A DNA stretch of 64,000 nt from Acidobacteriaceae bacterium. Its GTDB lineage: Bacteria; Acidobacteriota; Terriglobia; Terriglobales; Acidobacteriaceae. The notes below the pieces were generated by a model. It ran no database searches and was not told where the DNA came from. It worked only from the letters and a program-made list of their open reading frames with translations. Of the stretch, positions 8,501-17,222 are shown piece by piece; position 1 is the first letter of the stretch, and each line of letters opens with the position of its first letter. The translations under genes were made by a program, and so were the position numbers. The stretch covers positions 164,475 to 228,474 of the forward strand of contig CAHJWL010000007.1 in NCBI GenBank assembly GCA_903642235.1, in the 5' to 3' direction.

Positions 8501-8938
8501 GTGATTCCATTCAGCGTCCACTTTGAGCCAGGTCGATCCCTCTTCGAGCAGACCGTCTACGCCGCGAAGAAGGCGATGATTGCAGGCCAGCTGCGGCCTG
8601 GCGATCCTTTCCCTTCCGTGCGCGCGCTCTCGCGCGATCTCAAGATCAATCCGAACACTGCTCACAAGGTTGTCACTCATCTGATCGCTGAGAATCTCCT
8701 TGAGACGCGCCCCGGCATTGGCACTGTCGTCGCCGAGCTACCAAGCTCGTCTCGCAAAGAGCGCACTGCGCTGCTTGGACGTGATGTGGAAGCTCTTGTT
8801 GTGGGTGCCAAGCGCCTGTCGATCGAGCTTGAGGATGTCCTTGAATCCGTAACCACAAAGTGGCAGCGACTCACGCCCGACTCGTCCCCCAAACCCTCAA
8901 CCCGTTCGCCTCAGGATGGAGACCGCAGACTCCGATGA
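8501..8938 (+). CDS. GntR-family regulator, YtrA type
   Basis: A 145-residue winged-helix regulator. The N-terminal two-thirds follow the YtrA pattern: FEPGRSLFEQTVYAAKKAMI, LRPGDPFPSVRALSRDL, KINPNTAHKVVTHLIAENLL and the wing GIGTVVAE. The C-terminal effector region is short (about 50 residues, partly Pro-rich), as in YtrA. GTG 8501 is chosen because homologous proteins begin a few residues before the xPFxVxFxPG segment and because the upstream GTG at 8483 lies inside the inverted repeat. It overlaps the ABC ATPase gene by ATGA, so it very likely controls the transporter operon, and probably itself. Confidence 0.85.
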   Translation: MIPFSVHFEPGRSLFEQTVYAAKKAMIAGQLRPGDPFPSVRALSRDLKINPNTAHKVVTHLIAENLLETRPGIGTVVAELPSSSRKERTALLGRDVEALVVGAKRLSIELEDVLESVTTKWQRLTPDSSPKPSTRSPQDGDRRLR

Positions 8939-9918
8939 CCACTCCGCTTGCATCCAGCGTCACCCCGATTGAAACCCATAATCTCTCGATGCGCTTCGGC
9001 AGGGAATCTGCCCTGATGGACCTCTCTCTTATCGTTCCGGACGGGGCCATTTACGCCTTGGTAGGTCCGAATGGAGCCGGCAAGAGCACCTTCATCAAAC
9101 TCCTGCTCAACATCCGTCGACCAACATCAGGCACCGCTTCGGTTCTCGGTCGTCCCTCAGCTTCGATCTCTGCCGAAGCGTTCACCGAAATAGCCTACGT
9201 TTCCGAAAATCAGGAGCTGCCGGAGTGGATGACGGTTAGCCAGCTTCTGGCGCATCTGCGCTCCTTCTATCCGAAGTGGGACACAGCACTCGAGCAACAA
9301 CTTGCGACGCAGCTCAATATTCCCATGTCCCGCAAGCTGAAGCACCTCTCCCGGGGTCAGCGTATGAAAGCATCTCTCCTAAGCGTTCTGCCCTACAACC
9401 CCAAACTGATCATCCTTGATGAACCGTTCTCGGGCCTTGATCCACTCGTACGTGATGAGCTCACCGAGGGTCTCCTGGATCGTGCCGCTCAACCGTATCC
9501 CCCCACGATCCTGATCTCATCACACGACCTTGCTGAAGTCGAGACGATCGCCACTCATGTTTGCTTCCTTGATCGCGGTCGTCTCCTCTTCTCTGAAGAA
9601 AGCTCAACGCTCACGGATCGCTTTCGACAGGTGACCGTGACGCTTGCTGCCAGCGCACCACCTTCATCGCTACCACGCGGATCTCATCCGGACTCTGCTT
9701 ATCCTGCCGATTGGATTCTGCCCGAGCTTGGGCCATCCGTTCTTCGCTTCGTCCATCCACATGCTGATGAGGCGACTATCCGAAGTGAAGTCAACCGCAC
9801 TCTCCTGAACGCCCAAGCCGTCGAGACAGAGCCTATGAGCCTGCGTTCGATCTTCGTTGCCCTTGCCAAGTCCACTCGCTCGACAACGCTGGACATTCTC
9901 AAAGCTAACCGGAGATAA
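8935..9918 (+). CDS. ABC transporter ATP-binding protein
   Basis: A 327-residue ATPase. ATG 8935 overlaps the GntR stop. Walker A is VGPNGAGKST, the signature is LSRGQRMKASLL (Arg in place of the usual second Gly), Walker B is LIILDEPFSGLD, and the switch His follows in SSHDLAEVE. About 100 residues past the nucleotide-binding domain form a C-terminal extension without a recognised domain. GntR - ATPase - permease order matches YtrABC-like exporters in Firmicutes and many Acidobacteria, often induced by envelope stress or antibiotics; the substrate here is not shown by the sequence. The permease gene starts 2 bases after the stop. Confidence 0.85.
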   Translation: MTTPLASSVTPIETHNLSMRFGRESALMDLSLIVPDGAIYALVGPNGAGKSTFIKLLLNIRRPTSGTASVLGRPSASISAEAFTEIAYVSENQELPEWMTVSQLLAHLRSFYPKWDTALEQQLATQLNIPMSRKLKHLSRGQRMKASLLSVLPYNPKLIILDEPFSGLDPLVRDELTEGLLDRAAQPYPPTILISSHDLAEVETIATHVCFLDRGRLLFSEESSTLTDRFRQVTVTLAASAPPSSLPRGSHPDSAYPADWILPELGPSVLRFVHPHADEATIRSEVNRTLLNAQAVETEPMSLRSIFVALAKSTRSTTLDILKANRR

Positions 9919-9920
9919 GC

Positions 9921-11609
9921 ATGAACCAGATACTTCACATCTTTCGCAAAGATGCACGCCACCTGTATCCGGAGATTGTTGTCACCTTTGCAGTCCTCAT
10001 TGCGTTTGCCAGCTCCGCCCCTCGGCTGTGGAAACCCAACTGGGCAAGCACGGGTGGGGTCGCGTTGCTTGTTCCCGTTCTCCTTCGCATGCTCTTGCCC
10101 GTTGCGTGGCTCGTGCTTATCTCGCGCCTCGTGCATGAGGAATCTCTCGTTGGTGATCGCCAGTTCTGGATTACCAGGCCCTATCGTTGGGGCGCTCTGC
10201 TGGCAGCGAAGGTACTTTTCGTCTTTCTCTTCCTCTCGGTACCTTTCGTGCTGATGCAGGTTTACCTGGTACAGCATGCAGGTCTCGACATCAGGTCCTG
10301 CATTCCGGATCTGCTTCTCTACCAACTGAGGCTTTCGGCCCTTTTCTTCATACCCTTCTTCGCCATCGCAGCAGTTACCTCTAACTTCGCTCGACTCACC
10401 CTAAGCCTTCTTCTTGGTCTCTTGTACCTCGGCCTCCTTTTTGCGATTGGCAATCACGTCATGGACGGGCACTTGTTCCCACAAAGCCTATCCATCGCGG
10501 GTCTGATCTTCTTCGCCCTGGCTCTTCTCTCCCTCATCGTTTTCCAGTACGCCACACGTCGAACCCTCACGGTCCGCGGCGGCCTTTTTGCGCTACCTGT
10601 GCTGCTTCTTCTCCTCGGTCTTGTCGCTCCCACCAGATCCCTGACCCAGGGCACCCACCCTACCTTCTCAACACCGCAGTGGAGCATCAATCGCAACCCC
10701 GCCCGGCAGCAGGCCGCCAACAGCCAACCGGTCGAAGTAGGAGGCTTGATGTTCCTAAAGCTTCCTGTTCAACAAATCACTTCGTCCACTGGCGAGCGTT
10801 TCAAGATTAACGGTGTCACGGCGACCATCGACGCTCCCGGGTTTCATTGGAGTTCTCCCTTTGTAAACAACACTAACGACGACTTATCCGACGCGGCGCA
10901 TGACCCGACCGTCACAGTCGTAATCCCGAAAAACGTCTTCGATCAAGTTCGAACTACCCCTGTCGATCTTCATCTTCAGTTCGTCTCTACGGCCTATGGA
11001 ACGAACCCTGCAACTCGAGAGCGTGCGTTAATACCAGCGTTTCCTGCACCTGATCATGGGCTCTGTCCACTTACTGCCGAAGGCGTTGTGGGGAACTGCC
11101 GGTACGCCTATCGTCTCGCCACCCCTATCGACATTTCGATGCCGGTTTCAGCATTACCCTGCGACAGCGTTCAGGCGCCAGTCGATACCCAACCTGCGAC
11201 ACCGAGCCTGACCACTTTCATCGGTTCGGACGATGATCGGCTTGCATTCGACTTCGATCCCATTGCGACCACATCACTGAATCTCGTCCTGCCGGGCTCA
11301 ACATTTGACCACCCGCTCCCAGCTTTCCTGTGTAAGGGCAGTCCTGTCTCCTTTACGTCGCACCCGATCCTGCGTCGCGGTTCATTCGCCATCACAGCAA
11401 AGACCTGGTGCTTGGCAAGTACGCGCAGCGGGGCAACTAGTGGAATCTTCATGGGCCGGATTCGACGGCTCCCTCCGCCTCTTCGAAAGAACATCCGCAA
11501 GGATTGCTGTACGCTGCAATTCCGTCCACTCATCTCCAGGAACTCCCAGACCTTCGTCTCCGCCGTCTGGCGGAAGGGTAGTTTGGACATTCCAACTTTG
11601 CAGAAATAG
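9921..11609 (+). CDS. ABC transporter permease with soluble C-terminal part, 3' end uncertain
   Basis: The first ~230 residues carry six to seven hydrophobic helices (for example PEIVVTFAVLIAFASS and FALPVLLLLLGLVAP), preceded by MNQILHIFRKDARHL, the usual start of ABC-2-like permeases. The rest is a beta-rich soluble region, probably outside the membrane. The last ~65 codons in this frame are Arg/Cys-rich and poorly composed. Near 11400 the +2 frame reads KDLVLGKYAQRGN and stops at 11440, a more natural ending, so a one-base deletion may have occurred here as well. Partner of the ATPase directly upstream. Function as exporter is inferred from the operon. Confidence 0.7.
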   Translation: MNQILHIFRKDARHLYPEIVVTFAVLIAFASSAPRLWKPNWASTGGVALLVPVLLRMLLPVAWLVLISRLVHEESLVGDRQFWITRPYRWGALLAAKVLFVFLFLSVPFVLMQVYLVQHAGLDIRSCIPDLLLYQLRLSALFFIPFFAIAAVTSNFARLTLSLLLGLLYLGLLFAIGNHVMDGHLFPQSLSIAGLIFFALALLSLIVFQYATRRTLTVRGGLFALPVLLLLLGLVAPTRSLTQGTHPTFSTPQWSINRNPARQQAANSQPVEVGGLMFLKLPVQQITSSTGERFKINGVTATIDAPGFHWSSPFVNNTNDDLSDAAHDPTVTVVIPKNVFDQVRTTPVDLHLQFVSTAYGTNPATRERALIPAFPAPDHGLCPLTAEGVVGNCRYAYRLATPIDISMPVSALPCDSVQAPVDTQPATPSLTTFIGSDDDRLAFDFDPIATTSLNLVLPGSTFDHPLPAFLCKGSPVSFTSHPILRRGSFAITAKTWCLASTRSGATSGIFMGRIRRLPPPLRKNIRKDCCTLQFRPLISRNSQTFVSAVWRKGSLDIPTLQK

Positions 11610-11642
11610 GACATTCCTACTTGGCAGCCACCAAGCGTGTTT

Positions 11643-11688
11643 GCGCTCAGTAGAAACGACAGGGTGCTGCGCCCAATAGAAATGTCAG
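11643..11688 (+). repeat. Left inverted repeat of the IS
   Basis: Starts GCGCTC, then TAGAAACGACAGG and AATAGAAATGTCAG. It aligns with the reverse complement of 13591-13634 over its full length with roughly one mismatch in four and a two-base length difference. The two internal motif copies are likely transposase-binding sites. Confidence 0.6.
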
Positions 11689-11855
11689 TATAAGTCCGTA
11701 GTCGTAGTGCGGTGGGAGTGTGTGAAATCACGAAGTGATTTCCAAGATCTGAGGGAAGGGTGGGACGGCTTTATCGTTCCACGCTTCCCATCAGACCGGC
11801 ATTTCCACCGCAGTGGTGGCGCGCATTTTTGCCCGCTGATTGTGGCGATGCGTAT

Positions 11856-12230
11856 TCAGCTTCGAGCAATACGATCAAGCAGCTTGCGGGCAGCGCCAAC
11901 GTCGGAACCGATGCGGGTCTCGAACTCGCCTTCAAGGTCCAGCCCGTTACAAATCTCGTTGAGCGCGTTTTGAACGATGCGTAACTCGTCAAGACTCAGT
12001 TCTAACCGAATGGTCGGTGCTGCGGCCACGGCAACCAGTCCACTATGGCCGCTGGGGAACTCACGCTGCTCGACCATGACCGCTTGCCCACTCTCGAAAA
12101 GCCACGCCTCGTCATCGGGCTTGGTGTCGGTGATCCGGAAGACTGCTGGACTCAACAACTGAGCACATACCGGCTTCCACACATCGGTACCCTCATCACG
12201 CAAAGGGACGTAAATGAGTTGAGTCTGCAT
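11856..12230 (-). CDS. Conserved hypothetical protein inside the IS
   Basis: A 124-residue soluble protein. The first half begins MQTQLIYVPLRDEGTDVWKP, a pattern I have seen in small conserved proteins with a beta-rich N-terminal fold; the second half (LSLDELRIVQNALNEICNGL and FETRIG) is helical. Function unknown. The gene overlaps the 3' end of the transposase gene by 35 bases and lies inside the inverted repeats, so it may be a passenger carried by the element, or a resident gene beside a left end that I placed too far out. The frame is intact. Confidence 0.7.
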   Translation of the reverse strand: MQTQLIYVPLRDEGTDVWKPVCAQLLSPAVFRITDTKPDDEAWLFESGQAVMVEQREFPSGHSGLVAVAAAPTIRLELSLDELRIVQNALNEICNGLDLEGEFETRIGSDVGAARKLLDRIARS

Positions 12231-13581
12231 GGATGGAATCGTAGCAGTCTGCAGCGTTGGCTGTACCTTGCTGAGCTGCTGATGGTGCTTTAGCTCTCAG
12301 GCCGCGCCTCTTGTAGCCGGTCTTCTCGCTGTTGGTCATGACCTTCGTTGCCAGCCGGAGGTCCTGCTGGGCCTTCACGACAGCGAGCGCATGGCCCAGC
12401 CGCTTGTTCTCGACGATGGCGGTATGGCTAACACGCTGGTCCTTGCTGAAGACACGATAGGGAAGAACGTGTCCTCTCCAACGCACTTCGAGCGGCCTAT
12501 CCCAGTAGTCGAACAGCTCGACGTACTGGCCTTCAAGACTTTTCGCCACGTCGGTCTGCTCCAGGATGATCTGCTTGCGGTCGTAATGGAACGTGAGCTG
12601 AGCGCCCACGTAGCGCTGCTCGCGGTGGCAGCGGATGTCGTTCAGCCGGGGCGTGGTCGTTCGCAGTGGCCTATGCAAGTCTTGCATCTTGGCTGCCGGC
12701 ACGGAGAAGCGCTCGTTGTAGCGCTCCATGAACGCAGGCAGGAAAGCGTTGCCGGCCGCCATGTCGCTGATGCTTGCGAGCCGTAGCTCCTTCACGAGCC
12801 GGTCCTGCAGCGTGCGGTTAGCACGTTCGACGCGGCCCTTCGCCTGGCTGGAGTTCGCGCATAGGATCTCGATGTTCAGTTCGGAGAACGCACGGCCGAA
12901 CTGCGTCATGCCTTGGCCGCCCTTGGTGTCCTGGCGCACGACGCGGAAGACGGAGTGCTTGTCGGAGTAGAAGGCGACAGGGCAGCCGTGCTCGTGCAGG
13001 TAACCGCGTAGAGCTTGGAAGTACGACTCCGTGCTCTCGCTCGGAACGAAGCGCAACTGCATCAGCTTGCTCGTGGCGTCGTCCACGAAGACCAGCAAGG
13101 TGCAGGGCTCTGCACGATCCTCGAACCAACGGTGTTCGCTGCCGTCGATCTGGACCAGCTCACCATACGACTCGCGCCGGAGTCGTGGCTGGTGAAAGGT
13201 CTTGCGCTGCTTGCGTGAGAGCCGGACACCCTCGGCCATCATCCATCGCCGCAAGGTCTCGCGGCCTACGTGGATCGCGTGACGTTCGGCTAGAGTCTCG
13301 GTGGCCAGCGTCGGTCCAAAGTCGGCATAGTGGGTCTTGACCAGCTCAACAGCGAACTTCCGGATGCCGGGGTTATGGCTCCGGTTCGAAGCGCAGCCTT
13401 GCGCCTTGTGCACTAGACCAAAGCCGTCGTTCTCCTGGTACCGCGCCAGCAGCCTGTACGCTTGCCGCTCGCTCACGCCCAGCACGGAAGCCGCAGCGGT
13501 CACTGTGCGCCTGCCGGACTGCACCTCGTTCAGAACTTCAACACGCCGAACTTCGCGCTCGCTCATCCTCGTCCACGCCAT
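12196..13581 (-). CDS. ISNCY-family transposase
   Basis: A 461-residue transposase. The N-terminal helix-turn-helix reads TAAASVLGVSERQAYRLLAR, followed by a second DNA-binding region (LATETLAERHAIHVGRETLR). The rve-type catalytic core has Asp in LVQIDGSEHRWF, Asp in AFYSDKHSVFRV and Glu in AKGRVERANRTLQDRL, a complete DDE set. The C-terminal ~130 residues are basic. The start ATG is 10 bases inside the right inverted repeat. The gene is intact, so the element may still be active, in contrast to the broken genes around it. Confidence 0.85.
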   Translation of the reverse strand: MAWTRMSEREVRRVEVLNEVQSGRRTVTAAASVLGVSERQAYRLLARYQENDGFGLVHKAQGCASNRSHNPGIRKFAVELVKTHYADFGPTLATETLAERHAIHVGRETLRRWMMAEGVRLSRKQRKTFHQPRLRRESYGELVQIDGSEHRWFEDRAEPCTLLVFVDDATSKLMQLRFVPSESTESYFQALRGYLHEHGCPVAFYSDKHSVFRVVRQDTKGGQGMTQFGRAFSELNIEILCANSSQAKGRVERANRTLQDRLVKELRLASISDMAAGNAFLPAFMERYNERFSVPAAKMQDLHRPLRTTTPRLNDIRCHREQRYVGAQLTFHYDRKQIILEQTDVAKSLEGQYVELFDYWDRPLEVRWRGHVLPYRVFSKDQRVSHTAIVENKRLGHALAVVKAQQDLRLATKVMTNSEKTGYKRRGLRAKAPSAAQQGTANAADCYDSIHADSTHLRPFA

Positions 13582-13590
13582 CCTTAGAAC

Positions 13591-13634
13591 CTGACAGTTC
13601 TAATGGGCGGGAACCTGACAGTTCTAACGAGCGC
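13591..13634 (-). repeat. Right inverted repeat of the IS
   Basis: Read on the minus strand it starts GCGCTCGTTAGAACTGTCAGG and contains a second TTAGAACTGTCAG. Two direct copies of the same motif, matching the left end in order and spacing. Confidence 0.6.
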
Positions 13635-13699
13635 CTACAAAGCGACTGTACATAAGATGCGTTATCAGACATAATTATTGACCTGATTAGACTTGTGGA

Positions 13700-14756
13700 C
13701 TATATGAGTTTACTCTTCCGGTCAACACGTTCTCCCTGAGGAGCCTTCCGATCAACTGTTGTCTCGTCTTCCTTGGCAACGGCTCGGGAGTCTTTGTCCT
13801 CTCGAAGGGCGACAAAGCTTGCATGGCGTAGATGGTCGTTCGGGGTCCATTCCAAGAAGCGGAACTGCGCGACGGCCTCTGGGCGAAGCCAAGTGCAGTT
13901 CTTCATTTTTGCAGTGGTGAGTTCCTGGCCCCAGCGCCCCGGCGCTGGCTTCTGGCAGATTGACGAACGGGCAGACCTCGGCCTGCAGCGGGGCGAGCTG
14001 CGCGTGGAGAGCGCGGCGGCTTGTCGGAACAAACCCGGCGCGAACACTGGCGCAGAAATGGAGACGGTCGCCTCGGTAGAAGCCAACCAGGACAGCATCG
14101 AAGCCGTGAGTCCCTGGCGTCTAGCCGCCGATGACAAGCTCTTGAGAAAGCTCGACCCGCATCTTGGTCCAAGCGCCGGTGCGTCTTCCCTGTTCGTAGG
14201 TGCTTGAAAGGCGTTTAGCGACAACACCCTCCAAGCCATGGCTTCGAACTAGCTCAAGCATCTGCGCAGCGGGAATGTTTAAGCTCTCTGAAAGCTGAAC
14301 TGTAGCAGTGGGACGAAGAGACGCTCGCAGGAGCGCGCGGCGCTCCGACAATGGCCTCTGGGTGAGGTCCGCTCCATCAAGTCTTAGGAGATCGAAGGCA
14401 AGAAAAACGAAGGTAGCATCGCTGGTTGCGGAGTTCTGAATGAGGCTGAAGCTCGGCCTTCCTGATGGATCAAGGGCGACCAGCTCACCGTCGAGTACGG
14501 AACCAGGTGGAACCGCCTTAGCGAGTTCCGGCAGGAGTGCCGGAAACCGCTGTCCAAGATCTTTGCCGTTGCGAGAGAGTAGCTGGGTGTGTTCTCCGTC
14601 GCAGAGGGCCTGTGAGCGATAGCCGTCCAGCTTGATCTCGTATGTCCACTCTGGCCCTTCTGGGAGTCTGGATACCAGAAGGCACTCCATCGGCTCGTGA
14701 AAGCTCATTTGGCGTGAGGATGCAGGACCGCGTTTTTCGCTAACCATAGCGTGCAA
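13700..14756 (-). pseudogene. ATP-dependent DNA ligase, with stop codon and frameshift
   Basis: The adenylation domain is intact from 14756: EIKLDGYR holds the nucleotidyl-Lys (KxDG), and LDGELVALD, FLAFDLL and EGVVAKR give the later ligase motifs. After ELVIGG a TAG (14121-14123) replaces what is a Tyr in homologous ligases; the same frame then continues with TPGTHGFDAVLVGFYRGD into the OB-fold domain. Near 13938-13942 an extra G in a G-run shifts the frame, and the expected ending (RWGQELTTAKM, then FRFLEWTPNDHLRHASF) continues in the other frame to the stop at 13700. So there are two independent lesions. Members act in DNA end joining (LigD-like ligase module) or repair. No Ku or polymerase module is nearby. 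Confidence 0.85.
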
Positions 14757-14901
14757 GTTTATGGGCAGCGGATTGGCAAATCCAGGGGAGTTACTTGCCA
14801 GCCATTACAGGCGGTGGCACCTTACAACTGCCGAGAACGGCGTTTAGCAGGACCTACGGATTGGACTCTGTAATCTGGTTTGGTCATTTAGGAGCCACGA
14901 C

Positions 14902-15890
14902 ATGAGATTTAGAGTGCTGTGCGTTCTGGTTTCTTTGGCCCTCTTCGTAGGTGGATTGATTGGTCAGGAGACGACCGTTTCCTCGAAACCTGCGGTCCGA
15001 ATGGTCGAAGTGGAGAAGGATGTCAGTCTTGAGGTCCTTGACTGGGGCGGCACGGGCAGACCGCTTGTTTTGCTCGCAGGCCTGGGCGACGACGGACACA
15101 TCTTCAACGATTTCGCTCCCAAACTCACTGCCAAGTATCACGTGTACGGCATTATGCGCCGTGGGCGCGGTGCCTCAAGCAAGCCTGTCCCGACGGATGC
15201 GAACTACAGCGCTGACAGGTTAGGCGAAGACGTGCTGGCTGTCATCAATGACTTGCATCTTTTGATGCCCGTCCTTGCGGGGCACTCTTTGGCTGGCGAA
15301 GAGCTGAGCTGTATCGGCTCCACTCATCCCGAACGCGTGGCCGGCCTTATTTACCTGGAAGCCGGCTACCCCTACGCGCTCTACGATCAGCGTCATGGCC
15401 AGTTGGATCTCGACGTCATTGAATTTCGCAAGCAGTTACGTCCTCTCATCAATGGGTACGCTTTTGAGGCGGTCAAGGACTACGGCGGTCTGATTGCCAA
15501 TTTGCAGCGGGTTGAGAAGGAGCTCGAGCAGCACCAGCAGGAAACGAAAGGTCTTCCTCCTTCCTGGGTGAGTCCGCGCATGACGCCCGACCTCTTCGCG
15601 ATCATGGAAGGGCGGGAAGAATTCACTTCGATCCGAACACCTGCACTCGTGATCTTCGCAACCGATCCCAGTCCTATTTCTGGAGATGATCCCAAATCTC
15701 ACGCCGAGGAGGTGAGGCAAGAGCTACTGATGGCCGGCAAGAAATACAGATCGAAGCTTTCAAACGGCAGGTCCCCTCCGCTCACGTCGTCCTCATCCCG
15801 CGTGCGACGCATTATGTATTTCAGTCCAACGAAGCCCAACTTCTACGTGAGATGGAAGCGTTCATCGCCACACTGCCACCAGAGAAGTAG
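14902..15890 (+). pseudogene. Exported alpha/beta hydrolase, copy 1, frameshifted
   Basis: ATG 14902 is preceded by AGGAG and followed by a signal peptide (FRVLCVLVSLALFVGGLIGQ). The hydrolase fold shows LDWGGTGRPLVLLAGLGDDG, the nucleophile elbow GHSLAGEE and a PALVIFATDP strand. Near 15738-15745 the frame slips: the expected end, including the catalytic His region LIPRATHYVFQSNEAQ and the last helix ending LPPEK, lies in the other frame with TAG at 15888-15890. One missing base explains it. In the original frame the open reading continues through the next gene, so the apparent double-hydrolase fusion is an artefact of the shift. Confidence 0.85.
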
Positions 15891-16071
15891 TGCTCAGGAA
15901 CATGCACCGAAGGGTTGTGTTCGCCCTAGTGTCGCGGGCAAGTTCTCCGAAGTCGCATTCTCGTCTGTAAACATGCTTGGGGGAGCCCCCGCAGGTAAAG
16001 CGTCGGCAACTTCTCACAACCGCGTTTGTAGGGACCTATGCGACTATGAAGCAGTTGCTAAGCGAGATTCC

Positions 16072-17041
16072 ATGTCAAGGAAAATGCAAGTTCTAGCAGC
16101 AGCTTTGGCTTGTCTGATCAGTGGCACTCTGACGGCCTCAGCTACTCCGGCCCCAGCTGTAAGTTTCGTGTCCGTCTCGCCGGATGTCCGAATCGAGGTA
16201 GTGGACTGGGGAGGCTCTGGACCGCGGCTGGTTCTGTTGGCGGGCTCTGGCGATACCGCGCACATCTATGATGACTTCGCACCGAAGCTGACCAATGAGT
16301 TTCACGTGTATGGCATTACGCGGCGTGGCTATGGCGCTTCGAGCGCACCTGCTACGGGGTATTCAGCCGACCGTCTAGGCGACGATGTGGTTGCTGTGCT
16401 TGATGCTCTGCACCTTAGCAAACCGCTTCTTGTTGGCCATTCCCTTGCTGGTGAGGAAATCAGCTCGATAGCTATACGCCACAGTTCAAATAGCTGGGGC
16501 GGTGTACATGGACGCCGCATTGCCGTTCGCTTACCAGAATCCGGCATACCCGCAGCATCCCTCTGACTTTGAGGCTCTGCAGGCTGAACTTTCCAAACTT
16601 GCTCCGATGAGCGCTCCCACTTCGGCGGATACTGCCAGCTTTCCTGCCTTCCAGATATGGCTAGCCAAGATGCTTGGGGTACAGTTCCCCATTTCGGAGC
16701 TGAAGGCGACTTTGAACACTGATGCTGCCGGGCACATCACGAAGCAGAAGACAGGTAGCACAATCAGTGAAGCGATTCATAAAGGTGAAGAGCGGTTTAC
16801 AAGTATTCCGGTCCCGGCACTGGCAATTTTTGCGATCCCGCATGCCTTTGGAGCGAATTTCGATACCCTCCCGAGATCAACGCGGGAAGCTTTTGAAGCG
16901 AAGGAAGTCACGGAACTCGGCAAGATGGCTGACCAGTTTCAATTGGGCGTTCCTTCTGCTGAAGTCGTTCGTATCGCACATGCCAATCACTATGTTTTCA
17001 TCTCAAATGAATCCGAGGTGCTTGCAGCGATTCGCAGCTGA
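16072..17041 (+). pseudogene. Exported alpha/beta hydrolase, copy 2, frameshifted
   Basis: A paralogue of the preceding gene: signal peptide (MSRKMQVLAAALACLISGT), VVDWGGSGPRLVLLAGSGD, nucleophile elbow GHSLAGEE. The frame is lost shortly after the elbow, near 16480, where a +1 or -2 change is needed. From there the other frame continues as AGAVYMDAALPFAY to the catalytic His segment RIAHANHYVF and a normal end at 17041. Lesion position differs from copy 1, so the two copies were damaged independently after duplication. Substrate unknown. Confidence 0.85.
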
Positions 17042-17222
17042 TCTTCGTCTGAAGGGCCTGATTCAGGACTAGGAATAAGAAGTCTTATCGTCGGAAGTGA
17101 TTGAACCGAAAGCCGGCCTGAGCCGAAACCAGCCCCAAACTTCCCATAACGGCGTTTCTCGTTACTAATCGTGAAGGGATTGATCTGTAGAAGCCAAGCG
17201 ACTGGCCCGCGTTCAATACTCT

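Larger units (their letters stand above)
11643..13634. mobile_element. ISNCY (IS1202-like) insertion sequence
   Basis: A transposase gene on the minus strand is flanked by imperfect inverted repeats, 11643-11688 and 13591-13634, each containing two direct copies of a TAGAAnnGTCAG-like motif. The element appears to include a 124-codon passenger or accessory gene between the left end and the transposase. Exact tips and target duplication could not be fixed by eye; the true ends may lie up to ~30 bases further out. Upstream of the left end (11586-11630) are further similar short motifs that could be the end of another, older element. Confidence 0.65.

Noticed and set aside
14121..14123. TAG in the ligase as a recoded amino acid
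   Set aside because: No pyrrolysine genes or context are seen, and a second frameshift follows in the same gene.
14902..16566. A 554-codon open frame as one two-domain hydrolase
   Set aside because: The second half of the first hydrolase lies in another frame, and the second has its own signal peptide at 16072. The fusion is produced by the frame slip.
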